The notes under the pieces are model-generated. The model did not search any database and was not told where the DNA came from. It saw only the letters and a list, made by a program, of their open reading frames with translations. From Sulfitobacter delicatus (GTDB lineage Bacteria > Pseudomonadota > Alphaproteobacteria > Rhodobacterales > Rhodobacteraceae): DNA of 64,000 bases. Position 1 is the first letter of the stretch. The number at the start of each line of letters is the position of its first letter. The stretch spans positions 1-64,000 of the forward strand of contig NZ_FNBP01000009.1 in assembly GCF_900102535.1 (NCBI RefSeq), given 5' to 3'. The position numbers were made by a program, and so were the translations under genes. This document shows positions 51,883-60,623 of the stretch, piece after piece.

Positions 51883-52637
51883 GCCACGACATCCAGCGGC
51901 TGAAAGATCAGTCCTTCGGGGGTGTTCTGCAGAAAGGCGTTAATCCCAAAGGTCACGCGCACACGTTCGGCGGTCAGCACGTCTTGCGGCGGCCCGTCGG
52001 CAACCAAACCGCCTTGGTCCAGCACGATCAACCGGGTGCAATGGCGGGCCGCGAGGCCGAGGTCATGCAGCGAGACCATGACCGATTTGCCCTCCGCTGC
52101 CAAAGCGCCAAAGATTTTCATCGTGGCGATCTGATGGGCCGGGTCCAACCCGGCGATTGGCTCATCGGTCATGAGCAGAGGGGTTTCCTGCGCCAGCGCA
52201 CGGGCAATCAAAACCCGCGCCTGTTCGCCGCCAGAAAGCCGCGTTGCGGTGCGGTCGCGGAAGCTTTGCAAATCCATCCGTTCAAGCGCCCGGTCAACGG
52301 CGGCTTGGTCCGCCGCACTCGGGCGCTGCCCGGTGCCAAGGTGCGGTGTGCGGCCCAGCGTGACGAGGGTTTGTACGTTGACGGGCCAAGCGATCTCGCG
52401 CTGTTGCGGCATCCAGGCCACGGCGCGGCCCCGCTCGCGGGCCGAAAGCGCGGCAAGGGTGCTCTGGCCGTTGTGATCGATCAACCCAAGTGCCGCGCGC
52501 ATCAGCGTGGTTTTACCCGCCCCATTGGGGCCGATAATGCCAACCAACTCGCCGGGGCAGACGCTCAGGCTGACATTCCGCAGAATGTCCCGCCCGCGCC
52601 GGGTGACAGCGAAGTCTTTGAGGGTCAGCAGGGTCAT
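51879..52637 (-). CDS. btuD: Cobalamin ABC transporter ATP-binding protein, BtuD/FecE type
   Basis: The 252-residue ATPase has GPNGAGKTTL (Walker A), the signature LSGGEQARVLIARAL and Walker B PLLMTDEPIAGLDP; the H-loop is SLHDLGLAA. This is the iron/vitamin B12 type. It overlaps btuC and cbiZ by four bases. The context of a cobalamin riboswitch, TonB receptor and cbiZ points to cobalamin rather than iron. Confidence 0.88.
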   Translation of the reverse strand: MTLLTLKDFAVTRRGRDILRNVSLSVCPGELVGIIGPNGAGKTTLMRAALGLIDHNGQSTLAALSARERGRAVAWMPQQREIAWPVNVQTLVTLGRTPHLGTGQRPSAADQAAVDRALERMDLQSFRDRTATRLSGGEQARVLIARALAQETPLLMTDEPIAGLDPAHQIATMKIFGALAAEGKSVMVSLHDLGLAARHCTRLIVLDQGGLVADGPPQDVLTAERVRVTFGINAFLQNTPEGLIFQPLDVVA

Positions 52638-53617
52638 AGCCCCTCCTGCCGGGTGCGGTAGATCAAGTGCAAGAACAGGGGCGCGCCGACAAGTGCCGTG
52701 ACCACGCCGAGCTTCAGATCGCGCGCCGGCAGGATGACGCGAACAGCGATATCTGCCGCCAGCAACATCGCCGCCCCGCCAAAGGCCGAGGCCCAGAGCA
52801 AGCGCCCGGGCTGTGCGCCAACGAGGGGACGCAGCAGATGCGGGACCACCAAGCCGACAAAGCCAATCGCCCCCGCCACCGCCGTTGCCGCGCCGACCAC
52901 CGCGGCTGTGCCAAAGATCAGCACCAGCCGCAGACGGGTCAGGTTAACGCCCATCGCCTCGGCCGCGTCTTCCCCCAAGGTCAGCGCGTCCAATCCGCGG
53001 GCGAGGGAGCCGAGCATTACGCCGCCGAGCAGGATCAGCGGTGCGGCAATGGCGACATGGGTCATGGACCGGTCGGCGAGAGAACCCATCATCCAAAAGA
53101 CGATCTCATTCGCGGCGAAGGGGTTTGGCGATAGGTTCAGCACCAGCGAGGTCAGCGCCGCGGCGAGCGCGGAAATCGCGATCCCCGCAAGGATCAACGT
53201 CAGCGAAGACCCCCGCGGCCCGGCCAGCGCCAGCACCAGCCCCACGCCCAAAAGCGCGCCTGCCAACGCCGCCAGCGGGAGACCAAGCGCCACGGTGGCG
53301 GCCAGCCCGGTCTGCAGCGCTAGCACCGCGCCCAGTGCGGCAGAGCCCGACACCCCGATCAGCCCCGGATCCGCCAGCGGATTGCGCAAATAGCCCTGCA
53401 TGGCAGCGCCAGCGAGGCCCAAAGCGCCACCGATCATCAGCCCCAGCAAGGCACGGGGCAGGCGGATTTCACGCATCACCAGCACCTCGGGCCCATTGCC
53501 GCCAGCGATCAGCGCCTGAAGCCCATGCCAGATGCCAAGCGGAGCGGGCCCGACGACCAACGCTGCTAGGAAAAGCGTCGCCACCAGCGCGCTAAGACCC
53601 AACGCCAAGCGGCTCAT
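52634..53617 (-). CDS. btuC: Cobalamin ABC transporter permease, BtuC/FecCD type
   Basis: The 327-residue protein has about nine or ten helices and the FecCD motifs GLAGAAMQGYLRNPLADPGLIGVSGSA and GAIGFVGLVVPHLLRPLVGA (the cytoplasmic coupling loop). It should form a homodimer with BtuD for corrinoid import. Both ends overlap neighbours by four bases. Confidence 0.88.
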   Translation of the reverse strand: MSRLALGLSALVATLFLAALVVGPAPLGIWHGLQALIAGGNGPEVLVMREIRLPRALLGLMIGGALGLAGAAMQGYLRNPLADPGLIGVSGSAALGAVLALQTGLAATVALGLPLAALAGALLGVGLVLALAGPRGSSLTLILAGIAISALAAALTSLVLNLSPNPFAANEIVFWMMGSLADRSMTHVAIAAPLILLGGVMLGSLARGLDALTLGEDAAEAMGVNLTRLRLVLIFGTAAVVGAATAVAGAIGFVGLVVPHLLRPLVGAQPGRLLWASAFGGAAMLLAADIAVRVILPARDLKLGVVTALVGAPLFLHLIYRTRQEGL

Positions 53618-54477
53618 TTGCGGGCCTGCTGGCGTTCGCGGTCGGCTTGCACGTCGCGGCGCAGCTCGGCCATTTGACCGATCGCGCGCAGCACATAGGG
53701 CGTGCCGCAGAGCCAGTCTTGCGCGTTCATTGAGGTAGAAGGCCGCCCCGCTTGGAGCGCTCCGACCACCGGATGCGACAGAATTTCTTCGGAGCGTGAG
53801 GCGCCGGGGTAAGGCTGCCCTGTGACCACGGTGTCAGGTTCCGCCATCGCCAAGGTCTCAAGCGGAATCACCCCGCCCGAAACCAGCCCCAACTCAGCGG
53901 CGATGTTGATCAGCCCCGCAGCGGTGAGGATGTCGCCCGCTAGGGTCTGGTCGCCCGAGGTATAGCCATTCGCAAAATAAAGCGCCGCACGCGGACGGGG
54001 GGCGATGCCGTCGCGAAAGCTGGCGAGGCGTTGGTCAAAGCGGGTGATCTGATCGGCGGCGATGTCTTCGCGGCCCAAGAGCGCGCCCATGCGGGTCATG
54101 CGTTCGGTGACTTGGTCGAGGGACGTTGCTGGATCGAATTGCTCAACCCGGATGCCCAGACGGCGCAGCATGTCGACCGTGGCAAGCTGGCTGTAGCGCC
54201 CGGCCAGCACCAGATCGGGCTGCATGAGGTAAATCTCTTCGGCCAACCCGTTGTTCACCGGATAGGCGGCGGCCTCAGCCACCATCGCTGAACTGCGCGG
54301 ATCATGGGCGAGGTCGGAGACCGAGATCAGCTGACCCTTATCCGCCAGCAGCATGGCAAGCTGATCGGTGCAGAGGTTCATCGAGACGACCCGGCGCGGG
54401 ACGTCTTGGGCCAAGGCGGGCTGGGCGGTCCCGGCCAGCAGGCCAATAGCGGTGATGCCAGCCTTAGCGGCCAGCAT
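53614..54477 (-). CDS. btuF: Cobalamin ABC transporter substrate-binding protein, BtuF-like
   Basis: The ATG at 54477 begins a signal peptide (MLAAKAGITAIGLLAGTAQPALAQD), whereas the upstream open frame runs into btuB. The mature class III binding fold has RRVVSMNLCTDQLAMLLADK, the helix-linked interdomain segment, and PDTVVTGQPYPGASRSEEIL. It contains a Cys and Tyr/Trp typical of corrinoid binders. It sits between btuB and btuC under the cobalamin riboswitch. Confidence 0.85.
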   Translation of the reverse strand: MLAAKAGITAIGLLAGTAQPALAQDVPRRVVSMNLCTDQLAMLLADKGQLISVSDLAHDPRSSAMVAEAAAYPVNNGLAEEIYLMQPDLVLAGRYSQLATVDMLRRLGIRVEQFDPATSLDQVTERMTRMGALLGREDIAADQITRFDQRLASFRDGIAPRPRAALYFANGYTSGDQTLAGDILTAAGLINIAAELGLVSGGVIPLETLAMAEPDTVVTGQPYPGASRSEEILSHPVVGALQAGRPSTSMNAQDWLCGTPYVLRAIGQMAELRRDVQADRERQQARK

Positions 54478-54496
54478 CACGCGCGTTGTGAGGGGA

Positions 54497-56317
54497 TCAG
54501 AAATCCGCACGAACACCAAAGAACGCAGACCGACCGGGGGTGTTGTACCCGCCTGCGGTCTCGTAATCCTCATCAAACAGGTTTTCCACCCGCAGGTAGG
54601 CTTGGGTCGTGTCTGTTACGTCATAAGACACGCCAGCGCCGACCAGCGTATAGGTGCCAACCTTATGATCGGCAGGCGCGTAGATGCTGGGCACCACATC
54701 GCCGACATGGCGGACATCCAGCGCAGCCTGCAGACGGTCGGTCACATCGGTTTCCACGCCCAGCAGGAGATCGTGCTTGGGCGTGCGGGTCAAGCGCTCG
54801 CCGTCGGTTGTGGCGTGGGTGTAGGTGTAGTTGCCGAAGAACTCGGTGCGGCTGCTGAGAGCGTAAGTGCCCGAAAGCTCAATGCCGCGCGATTTGGTGG
54901 TGCCGGGGACTTGGTTGTAACAACCAAAGCCGCTGCCGCAGGCAGTGGAGCCGCCGTCGAATTGGATCAGGTCGTCGATCTCAGTGTAAAAGACGGTTGC
55001 TTTGACCGAAGCGGTCTCGCCATAGGTCTTCTCAACCCCAAGTTCAAAGCTGCGGCTTTCTTCGGCCTGTAGAGTGGGGTCACCGTAGAAGCTAAACCGC
55101 TCATAGAGCGATGGGGCCCGGAAGCCGGTGCCCAGAACGGCGCGGAAGGCGAGATCGTTCTGCGGACGCCAGACCGCGGCCAAACGGCCCGTCGCTTTGC
55201 CGCCGAAATCGCTGTTGTCATCATAGCGCATTGCGGCAGAGAGGTCGACGTTCTCAGCAGGGCGCATCAGCAGTTCTGCCTGCGCCGAAAGGGTGCGCTC
55301 ATCGCCTGTTGAACCGCCGGAGTTAAAGCTCTCTTCGGTTCGGTCCAGACCAAAGTTCAGCGTCACATCGCCTGCAAGCTCGGCACTGCCGAGGTAGGAC
55401 AGACGCTCGCGGTCACCCTGGAAACGGGTGGTGAAGCCGGTGGGGTCGCGGCGGTCGATGTCGAAATAGGAATAGGCAAAAGTATGCAGCACATTGCCTG
55501 TCTGCCACTCGCCAAAGACCCGTGCGCCGCGCTCTTCAAAGGAGGTTGCGCCGCTGCTGTCGGTGGAGGAACGGTCAATCTCCAGATCACCGCTGCGGTC
55601 AGTCACGGCGGCGCCGATCGTCAGGTTGTCGGTCAGGTTATAGCGCCCGGAGAAGGTTTGGGTGGTCTGGCGGAAGCCATCGTCCTCGTCGTCGCTGGCC
55701 TGCGCAGAGAACCCGTCGGTCAGGATCCGGCTATAGGTATAGGCCAGTTCGGCGCGCTCGGTCAGGTAGCCAAAGCTCAATGTGCCGGAACGCGTGTTGT
55801 CACTGCCGTATTCACTGCTGACTTGACCGGAAAAACCCAGTTCGGTCGGGCGGTAAGTGGTGATGTCGATCACGCCGCCGATTGCCTCAGAGCCATAGAG
55901 CGCCGACTGCGAGCCTTTTAGGACTTCGATCCGGTCGATCCCCGCAGGCGTCAGCGAGCCGAAGTTAAAGGAGTTCTGCGTGCCGGAGGGGTCGTTCATG
56001 TCGATCCCATTAACCCGCACGACCACATAGCGCCCCGGCAGGCCGCGTATTTTCAGCGTGGCGTTCGCGCCCAGTCCGCCATTGGCGACGGAGGAGATGC
56101 CCGGCAAACGGTCGAGCCGCTGGATCACGGACGTGTCGCTGCCCGCAAGGTCTTCGGCTTCGAGAACTTCAACGGTGGCGCCTGTCTGATCTTTGGCAAC
56201 AGGCGTTAAGCTGCTCGACAGGACGACTTCGCCCAGATCGAACGCTTCTTGCGCAAGGCTAGCGGTGGGGAGGAAGGGGAGCACGGCGGCGGTGGCCAGC
56301 AGGTGGAAACGGAGCAT
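54497..56317 (-). CDS. btuB: TonB-dependent cobalamin outer-membrane receptor, BtuB-like
   Basis: The ATG at 56317 gives 606 residues with a signal peptide (MLRFHLLATAAVLPFLPTASLAQE). The plug domain carries VLEAEDLAGSDTSVIQRLDRLPGISSVANG and LKGSQSALYGSEAIGGVIDITTY, and the beta-barrel of about 22 strands ends in a C-terminal Phe (GVRADF). It is close to the BtuB length. The riboswitch at 56462 lies 145 bases upstream and the btuF gene follows, so the receptor-to-ABC system is complete. Confidence 0.9.
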   Translation of the reverse strand: MLRFHLLATAAVLPFLPTASLAQEAFDLGEVVLSSSLTPVAKDQTGATVEVLEAEDLAGSDTSVIQRLDRLPGISSVANGGLGANATLKIRGLPGRYVVVRVNGIDMNDPSGTQNSFNFGSLTPAGIDRIEVLKGSQSALYGSEAIGGVIDITTYRPTELGFSGQVSSEYGSDNTRSGTLSFGYLTERAELAYTYSRILTDGFSAQASDDEDDGFRQTTQTFSGRYNLTDNLTIGAAVTDRSGDLEIDRSSTDSSGATSFEERGARVFGEWQTGNVLHTFAYSYFDIDRRDPTGFTTRFQGDRERLSYLGSAELAGDVTLNFGLDRTEESFNSGGSTGDERTLSAQAELLMRPAENVDLSAAMRYDDNSDFGGKATGRLAAVWRPQNDLAFRAVLGTGFRAPSLYERFSFYGDPTLQAEESRSFELGVEKTYGETASVKATVFYTEIDDLIQFDGGSTACGSGFGCYNQVPGTTKSRGIELSGTYALSSRTEFFGNYTYTHATTDGERLTRTPKHDLLLGVETDVTDRLQAALDVRHVGDVVPSIYAPADHKVGTYTLVGAGVSYDVTDTTQAYLRVENLFDEDYETAGGYNTPGRSAFFGVRADF

Positions 56318-56461
56318 GGATTTACCCTCGAGATCGGCCCATTCTGGGGCCGGAGACTGTGACATGTCATTTCGGGGCAATACCCCCGCAGACGGTGAAA
56401 ACACCACGAGCGGAAGATCCGCAGCCCCGACGCCCCTCGCGCCCGGACAGGGTGAATGCTT

Positions 56462-56637
56462 TGGCAGGTCTCCTGACTCGCGGGTCGATGCTGGGCCGGT
56501 CCTTCCCATCACGCTGTTGCGCAACAGTGGTTCATACCGGCTTCGCTCACCGCTTACAGTTGCGGGGGCAGTCGTGGAGTTGGCCTGAAGGCCGCACCAC
56601 ATTCCCTTTTCATCAGACGGCGAACCGCCTGAACCGA
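56462..56637 (-). ncRNA. Cobalamin riboswitch (AdoCbl)
   Basis: On the minus strand GGGAATGTGGTGCG, then the B12-box core GACTGCCCCCGCAACTGTAAGC, CCACTG, GGGAAGG and CGCGAGTCAGGAGACCTGCC appear in order. This is a complete AdoCbl riboswitch upstream of btuB. About 145 bases between the riboswitch and the start codon can hold an expression platform. Confidence 0.93.
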
Positions 56638-56778
56638 AGCAAGGCTTGTCTACAGGTCTCGCGCGGTTTTGCAAGCGTTCATGACGCGCGAAGAAGGGTA
56701 ACAGCGGCCCGTGCCCTTGACCGCATTGTTCACGGTCAGGGCAGGGGCGGAGGTTTCGAGGTCTGTCGTATCAGAGGG

Positions 56779-58368
56779 TTAGGACGCAGCCCGCACTTTC
56801 GCCTGCGTCTCTGGCAGCGGGAAATCGACGTAAAAGGTCGTGCCTTCGCCTTCAGCGGTGTCAAAGCTGATGTCGCCTAAATGCTGGTCGACGATGGCTT
56901 TCACGATGCTCATGCCTAGCCCGTGGCCCTCCTCAACCTGATAGCTCGCCCCGCGCGAAAAACGCTCGAACAAGACGGGCTGAAGGTCGAGCGGCAGGCC
57001 CGCGCCTTCGTCCTTGATCCAAAACCCCATGCCGGATCGCGCCATGCCCACGCGCACGGTGGCCCCTTCGGTTGAAGCCTTAATCGCGTTGGACAGCAGG
57101 TTGGAGACCAGCCGCATCACCCGACCATCATGAAGGTGCAGCAAAGGACCGGGCGCCTGCGACACTTCCACGCTAAGCTCGACGTTGTGTTCTTTGGCAT
57201 AAGGGGCGAGGGTTTCGGCGGCCTGCGTGAGCAGAGGGGAGAGGGGCTGTTCGTCAAAGCCGCTCTGATCCTGTGTCCGCAGTTGCTCCACGTCGAGGAT
57301 ATCCGCGACCATCTGTTCGATTGCGCGCGCATTGCGCAACGCCACGCGCAGCAGTTTGCGCTTCGGGGCGGGAAGGTCGTCTTGCCCGGCTTCGAGCAGC
57401 TTGAGCGCGCCCTGCAAGGAGGTGAGCGGCGTCTTCATCTCATGGCTGACGGTCGCGATGAGCTGGTCTTTGGCACGTTCAAAGGCGCGCTGTTCGGTCA
57501 CATCACGAATAATGCCGAGAAACCCAAGGTGCTCGCCTCGGTCGGTTTTGATGGGCGCAGAAGACACCAGCCCCTCAAAGGTGGAGCCATCATGGCGCCG
57601 GCAATAGGTCGAAACATCTTCCTGCTTTTGCGCTTGTTCGGCGTTGTAGCGTTCTTTTCCCGCCTTTTCGTATCGGTCGAGGCTTTCGTAAAGCACCGCC
57701 GTTTGTCGCCCTAGCAGTTGCTCTTGGTCATAGCCGAAAAGTGTCTCAGCCGCCGGGTTGACCATCTGAAGCTGTCGGTTGCTGTTGGTCATGATCATCG
57801 CCTCGGGCACGGCGTCGATCATGGCGGCCAACAGCCCCCGTTGCTCGCGCAGCTCGCGGCGTTCGGCGTGGAGCTTCAGCTCATTGCTCAGCCAGCGGGC
57901 GAGGAATTCGACGAACTCGCTCTGTGCCTCGGAAAAAGGCGCGGCGCGTGGTGTGGTGCTGGAGAAACTCAGCGTTCCGAAGGGCGCATCCCCTCGCATC
58001 AGCGGTGCGCCGATGTAGCTCTCCAGTCCGAAGTTCTCATAGCAAGGATGCGCGGAAATCGCTTCTTGGCCCGCGTGGTAAAAGGCGGTGACGGCGCCAT
58101 TGCCCAAGGTATGCAGGCAGTAGGTATTGGTGACGTCGAAAGTAGTGCCGGGGGCAGGCGCCCACTCCGGCCCATGCACATAGAGGCATTCATAGATCGG
58201 GCGTTCAACGCGGCTCACGATGCCAAGGTCGAGCTCCAACGTCTCGGTGCCGAGGGCCAGCAGCTTGGCAACTTTATCGTCTAAGGAAAGGTCCGGTTCG
58301 ACAGCAAGAAGGTAAAGCTGCCGCAACGGATCATCGAAACCCGCCAGAGTGGTATGGTGATTGTTCAT
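56779..58368 (-). CDS. GAF-PAS sensor histidine kinase
   Basis: The 529-residue cytoplasmic kinase has an N-terminal GAF domain (about 20-170: TFDVTNTYCLHTLGNGAVTA, ENFGLESYIGAPLMRGDAPF), a PAS domain (about 185-300: MIDAVPEAMIMTNSNRQLQMVNPAAETLFGYDQEQLLG), HisKA with SHEMKTPLT and a HATPase_c domain (DEGAGLPLD, GHGLGMSIVKAI). GAF with conserved Cys/His may sense redox, gas or chromophore signals. No response regulator gene is adjacent, so the partner is encoded elsewhere. Confidence 0.88.
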   Translation of the reverse strand: MNNHHTTLAGFDDPLRQLYLLAVEPDLSLDDKVAKLLALGTETLELDLGIVSRVERPIYECLYVHGPEWAPAPGTTFDVTNTYCLHTLGNGAVTAFYHAGQEAISAHPCYENFGLESYIGAPLMRGDAPFGTLSFSSTTPRAAPFSEAQSEFVEFLARWLSNELKLHAERRELREQRGLLAAMIDAVPEAMIMTNSNRQLQMVNPAAETLFGYDQEQLLGRQTAVLYESLDRYEKAGKERYNAEQAQKQEDVSTYCRRHDGSTFEGLVSSAPIKTDRGEHLGFLGIIRDVTEQRAFERAKDQLIATVSHEMKTPLTSLQGALKLLEAGQDDLPAPKRKLLRVALRNARAIEQMVADILDVEQLRTQDQSGFDEQPLSPLLTQAAETLAPYAKEHNVELSVEVSQAPGPLLHLHDGRVMRLVSNLLSNAIKASTEGATVRVGMARSGMGFWIKDEGAGLPLDLQPVLFERFSRGASYQVEEGHGLGMSIVKAIVDQHLGDISFDTAEGEGTTFYVDFPLPETQAKVRAAS

Positions 58369-58543
58369 CTGTGCCTCTGTCGTGCTCGATTTCTGGTCGC
58401 GCCCTTATGGACGCGTAGTTTTTAATCACAAATTACGAGTTCAAGCTAAGGCTGCCAATGTAAAATGACACAATCGGCGACAGAGAGCCGTTTGTATGGC
58501 ATTCTGGTCGGCCTTCTTTAACGGGTTAATAAAACTGACAAGA

Positions 58544-59605
58544 TCAGCCGTGCCAACTGCGCTCCAGCACGGCCAGCCAATTCTCGTGGCAGAGTTTGGC
58601 GAGGAGGGCGGCGTCATAGCCATGATCGGTCAGCGCCTGCCGCAGTTTTGGCAGCCCCGCGGCATCTTTCAGTTCGGCAGGAACATCTGCGCCGTCAAAG
58701 TCCGAGCCAAAGCCCACCCGGTCTTCGCTTAAATGGGTGATCAAGTGATCGATATGGCGCAACATCGCGTCGAAGCCGTCACCGCCACTTCTACGCCCAT
58801 CAGCATTCAGGAACCCGACTGCGAAGTTCACCCCGACCATCCCGTCGCTGTCCCGTATCATCGCCAATTGCCGGTCGGTAAGATTGCGCGAGGAGGGCGT
58901 GATCGCATGGGCGTTGGAATGGGTCGCTACCAGCGGCGCGTTGGAGAGTGCGGCCACATCGTTGAACCCGGCTTCGTTCAGATGTGACAGGTCGAACAGG
59001 ATGCCCATCTCGTTACACAGCCGCAGCAGGTCTTTGCCTGCATCGGTAAGCCCCAGCCCGGTGTCGGGCGAGGCGGGAAAGGCGAAGGGCACGCCGTGGC
59101 CGAACGCCGTTGGACGGCTCCAGACCGGGCCAAGCGACCGCAGCCCCATGTCGTGGAAGAGATAGAGCGCATCAAGGTCCGGCCCGATCGCCTCGGCTCC
59201 CTCCATATGCATGATCGCAGCGATGATATTATTCTCAAGACAATGGCGCAGCTCGGCGACATTGAGGCAGATCTTAAATTGCCCGTCAGAGGCGCGTTCC
59301 ATCCACTGCAAATGCCCAGCCATCGCAAGCGCCACCGGCTGCGCATCTCTCAAGGGAATCTCCGGCGGTAGAGGCAGCCTGTAGGGCGGGTTGTCCATCT
59401 GCTCCATCAAACCCGCACCGGGATCGGGCGAGGGGATGTAGATCGCAAAGAACCCGCCGCCGAAGCCCCCTTGCCGCATGCGCGGCAGGTCTAGGTGGCC
59501 TTTGCCGCTGTCGCTCAGGAATGTGGCCTGGCGGTTCTCGGGGTCACGCAGAAGGCGCAGAAGAAAGTCGTTGTGACCGTCAAAAATCAATGGGGCCTTG
59601 GACAT
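58544..59605 (-). CDS. Peptidase M19 (membrane dipeptidase-like)
   Basis: The 353-residue enzyme belongs to the renal-dipeptidase family, with zinc ligands in FDGHNDFLL (HxD), AIMHMEGAEAI (bridging Glu), NAPLVATHSNAHAI (His) and a late His, plus GFGSDFDGADVPAEL. It hydrolyses dipeptides or D-amino-acid-containing substrates. No signal peptide is present. It is transcribed towards the histidine kinase gene, ending 175 bases before it. Confidence 0.9.
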   Translation of the reverse strand: MSKAPLIFDGHNDFLLRLLRDPENRQATFLSDSGKGHLDLPRMRQGGFGGGFFAIYIPSPDPGAGLMEQMDNPPYRLPLPPEIPLRDAQPVALAMAGHLQWMERASDGQFKICLNVAELRHCLENNIIAAIMHMEGAEAIGPDLDALYLFHDMGLRSLGPVWSRPTAFGHGVPFAFPASPDTGLGLTDAGKDLLRLCNEMGILFDLSHLNEAGFNDVAALSNAPLVATHSNAHAITPSSRNLTDRQLAMIRDSDGMVGVNFAVGFLNADGRRSGGDGFDAMLRHIDHLITHLSEDRVGFGSDFDGADVPAELKDAAGLPKLRQALTDHGYDAALLAKLCHENWLAVLERSWHG

Positions 59606-59760
59606 GGGGTCTCCTTCTTTGCGCTTGTTATTGCGCTACCACGTGTCGAGTGCGGCTGACCAGTAGTGGCGGCGCGCGGATGCTGTTGATCGAAAGTCTA
59701 CTGGCACGCCTTGGCGCAATAGGTATGGTGCGGCAAGTGATTGATTGAGGGGGACTGGCT

Positions 59761-60606
59761 TTGAAACTTATGCGCTACGGCACACGCGAGGGTGCAAAAA
59801 CACCGGTGATGCTGGACGGAGAAGGGCAGGCGCGGGATGTGTCGGGCATCATTTCGGAGTTCACGCCCGAAACCATCTCGGTGGTGCAGAGCAGGTTAAG
59901 CGCTATAGACCCGCGAGACTTGCCGCTGTTCGACACAGCCGGTCAACGGGTCGCTGCCCCGGTTAGCCAGCCGCGCAACATTTGGTGCGTAGGGCTGAAC
60001 TATTCCGACCACGCCGCCGAATCCGGCATGCCGGTGCCTGAGGAGCCCATCTTGTTTAACAAGGCCAGCGGCACCTACTGTGGCCCGAACGATCCGCTGC
60101 TTTATTCCGACAAGATGAGCAAACTTGATTGGGAGGTCGAACTCGGTGTGGTCATTGGCCGCGCAGCGCTGAATGTGAGCAGGGAGGCGGCGCTGGACCA
60201 TGTGCTCGGCTACTGTGTAGTCAACGACGTCTCCGAACGCGCTTGGCAGGCAGAGCGCGGCGGGCAGTGGACCAAGGGCAAGAGCTTTCCCAACTTCTGT
60301 CCTACCGGGCCGGTCTTGGTGACGGGAGATGAACTTGGTGATCCGGGGGAATTGGACCTTTGGACAGAAGTAAATGGCGAAAAGGTTCAGGACGGTTCGA
60401 CAAATAAGATGATTTTCGATGTCGCGACGATCATCTCTTATATGTCCGAGTTCACGCGGCTGGAGGCTGGCGACCTGATCTGCACCGGAACCCCGCCGGG
60501 CGTTGGTATGGGGTTCAAGCCGCCGCGTTATCTCAAGCCGGGAGACCGGGTGCGGATGGGGATTGCCGGGTTGGGGATACAAGAACAGACGGTCGAACCG
60601 CTCTAG
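59761..60606 (+). CDS. Fumarylacetoacetate hydrolase-family protein
   Basis: A 281-residue FAH-fold hydrolase/lyase. TTG 59761 gives MKLMRYG, the usual N-terminus in this family, with GAGGGGGAC 7 bases upstream; ATG 59770 is an alternative. Family blocks are WCVGLNYSDHAAESGMPVPEEPILFNKA, LDWEVELGVVIGRAALNVS, KGKSFPNFCPTGP and GTPPGVGMGFKPPRYLKPGD. Metal-binding Glu residues are in place. The substrate (for example 2-keto-3-deoxy acids or aromatic ring-cleavage products) is not settled by sequence. Confidence 0.9.
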   Translation: MKLMRYGTREGAKTPVMLDGEGQARDVSGIISEFTPETISVVQSRLSAIDPRDLPLFDTAGQRVAAPVSQPRNIWCVGLNYSDHAAESGMPVPEEPILFNKASGTYCGPNDPLLYSDKMSKLDWEVELGVVIGRAALNVSREAALDHVLGYCVVNDVSERAWQAERGGQWTKGKSFPNFCPTGPVLVTGDELGDPGELDLWTEVNGEKVQDGSTNKMIFDVATIISYMSEFTRLEAGDLICTGTPPGVGMGFKPPRYLKPGDRVRMGIAGLGIQEQTVEPL

Positions 60607-60623
60607 CAGCGGTTCGGAGTGTG

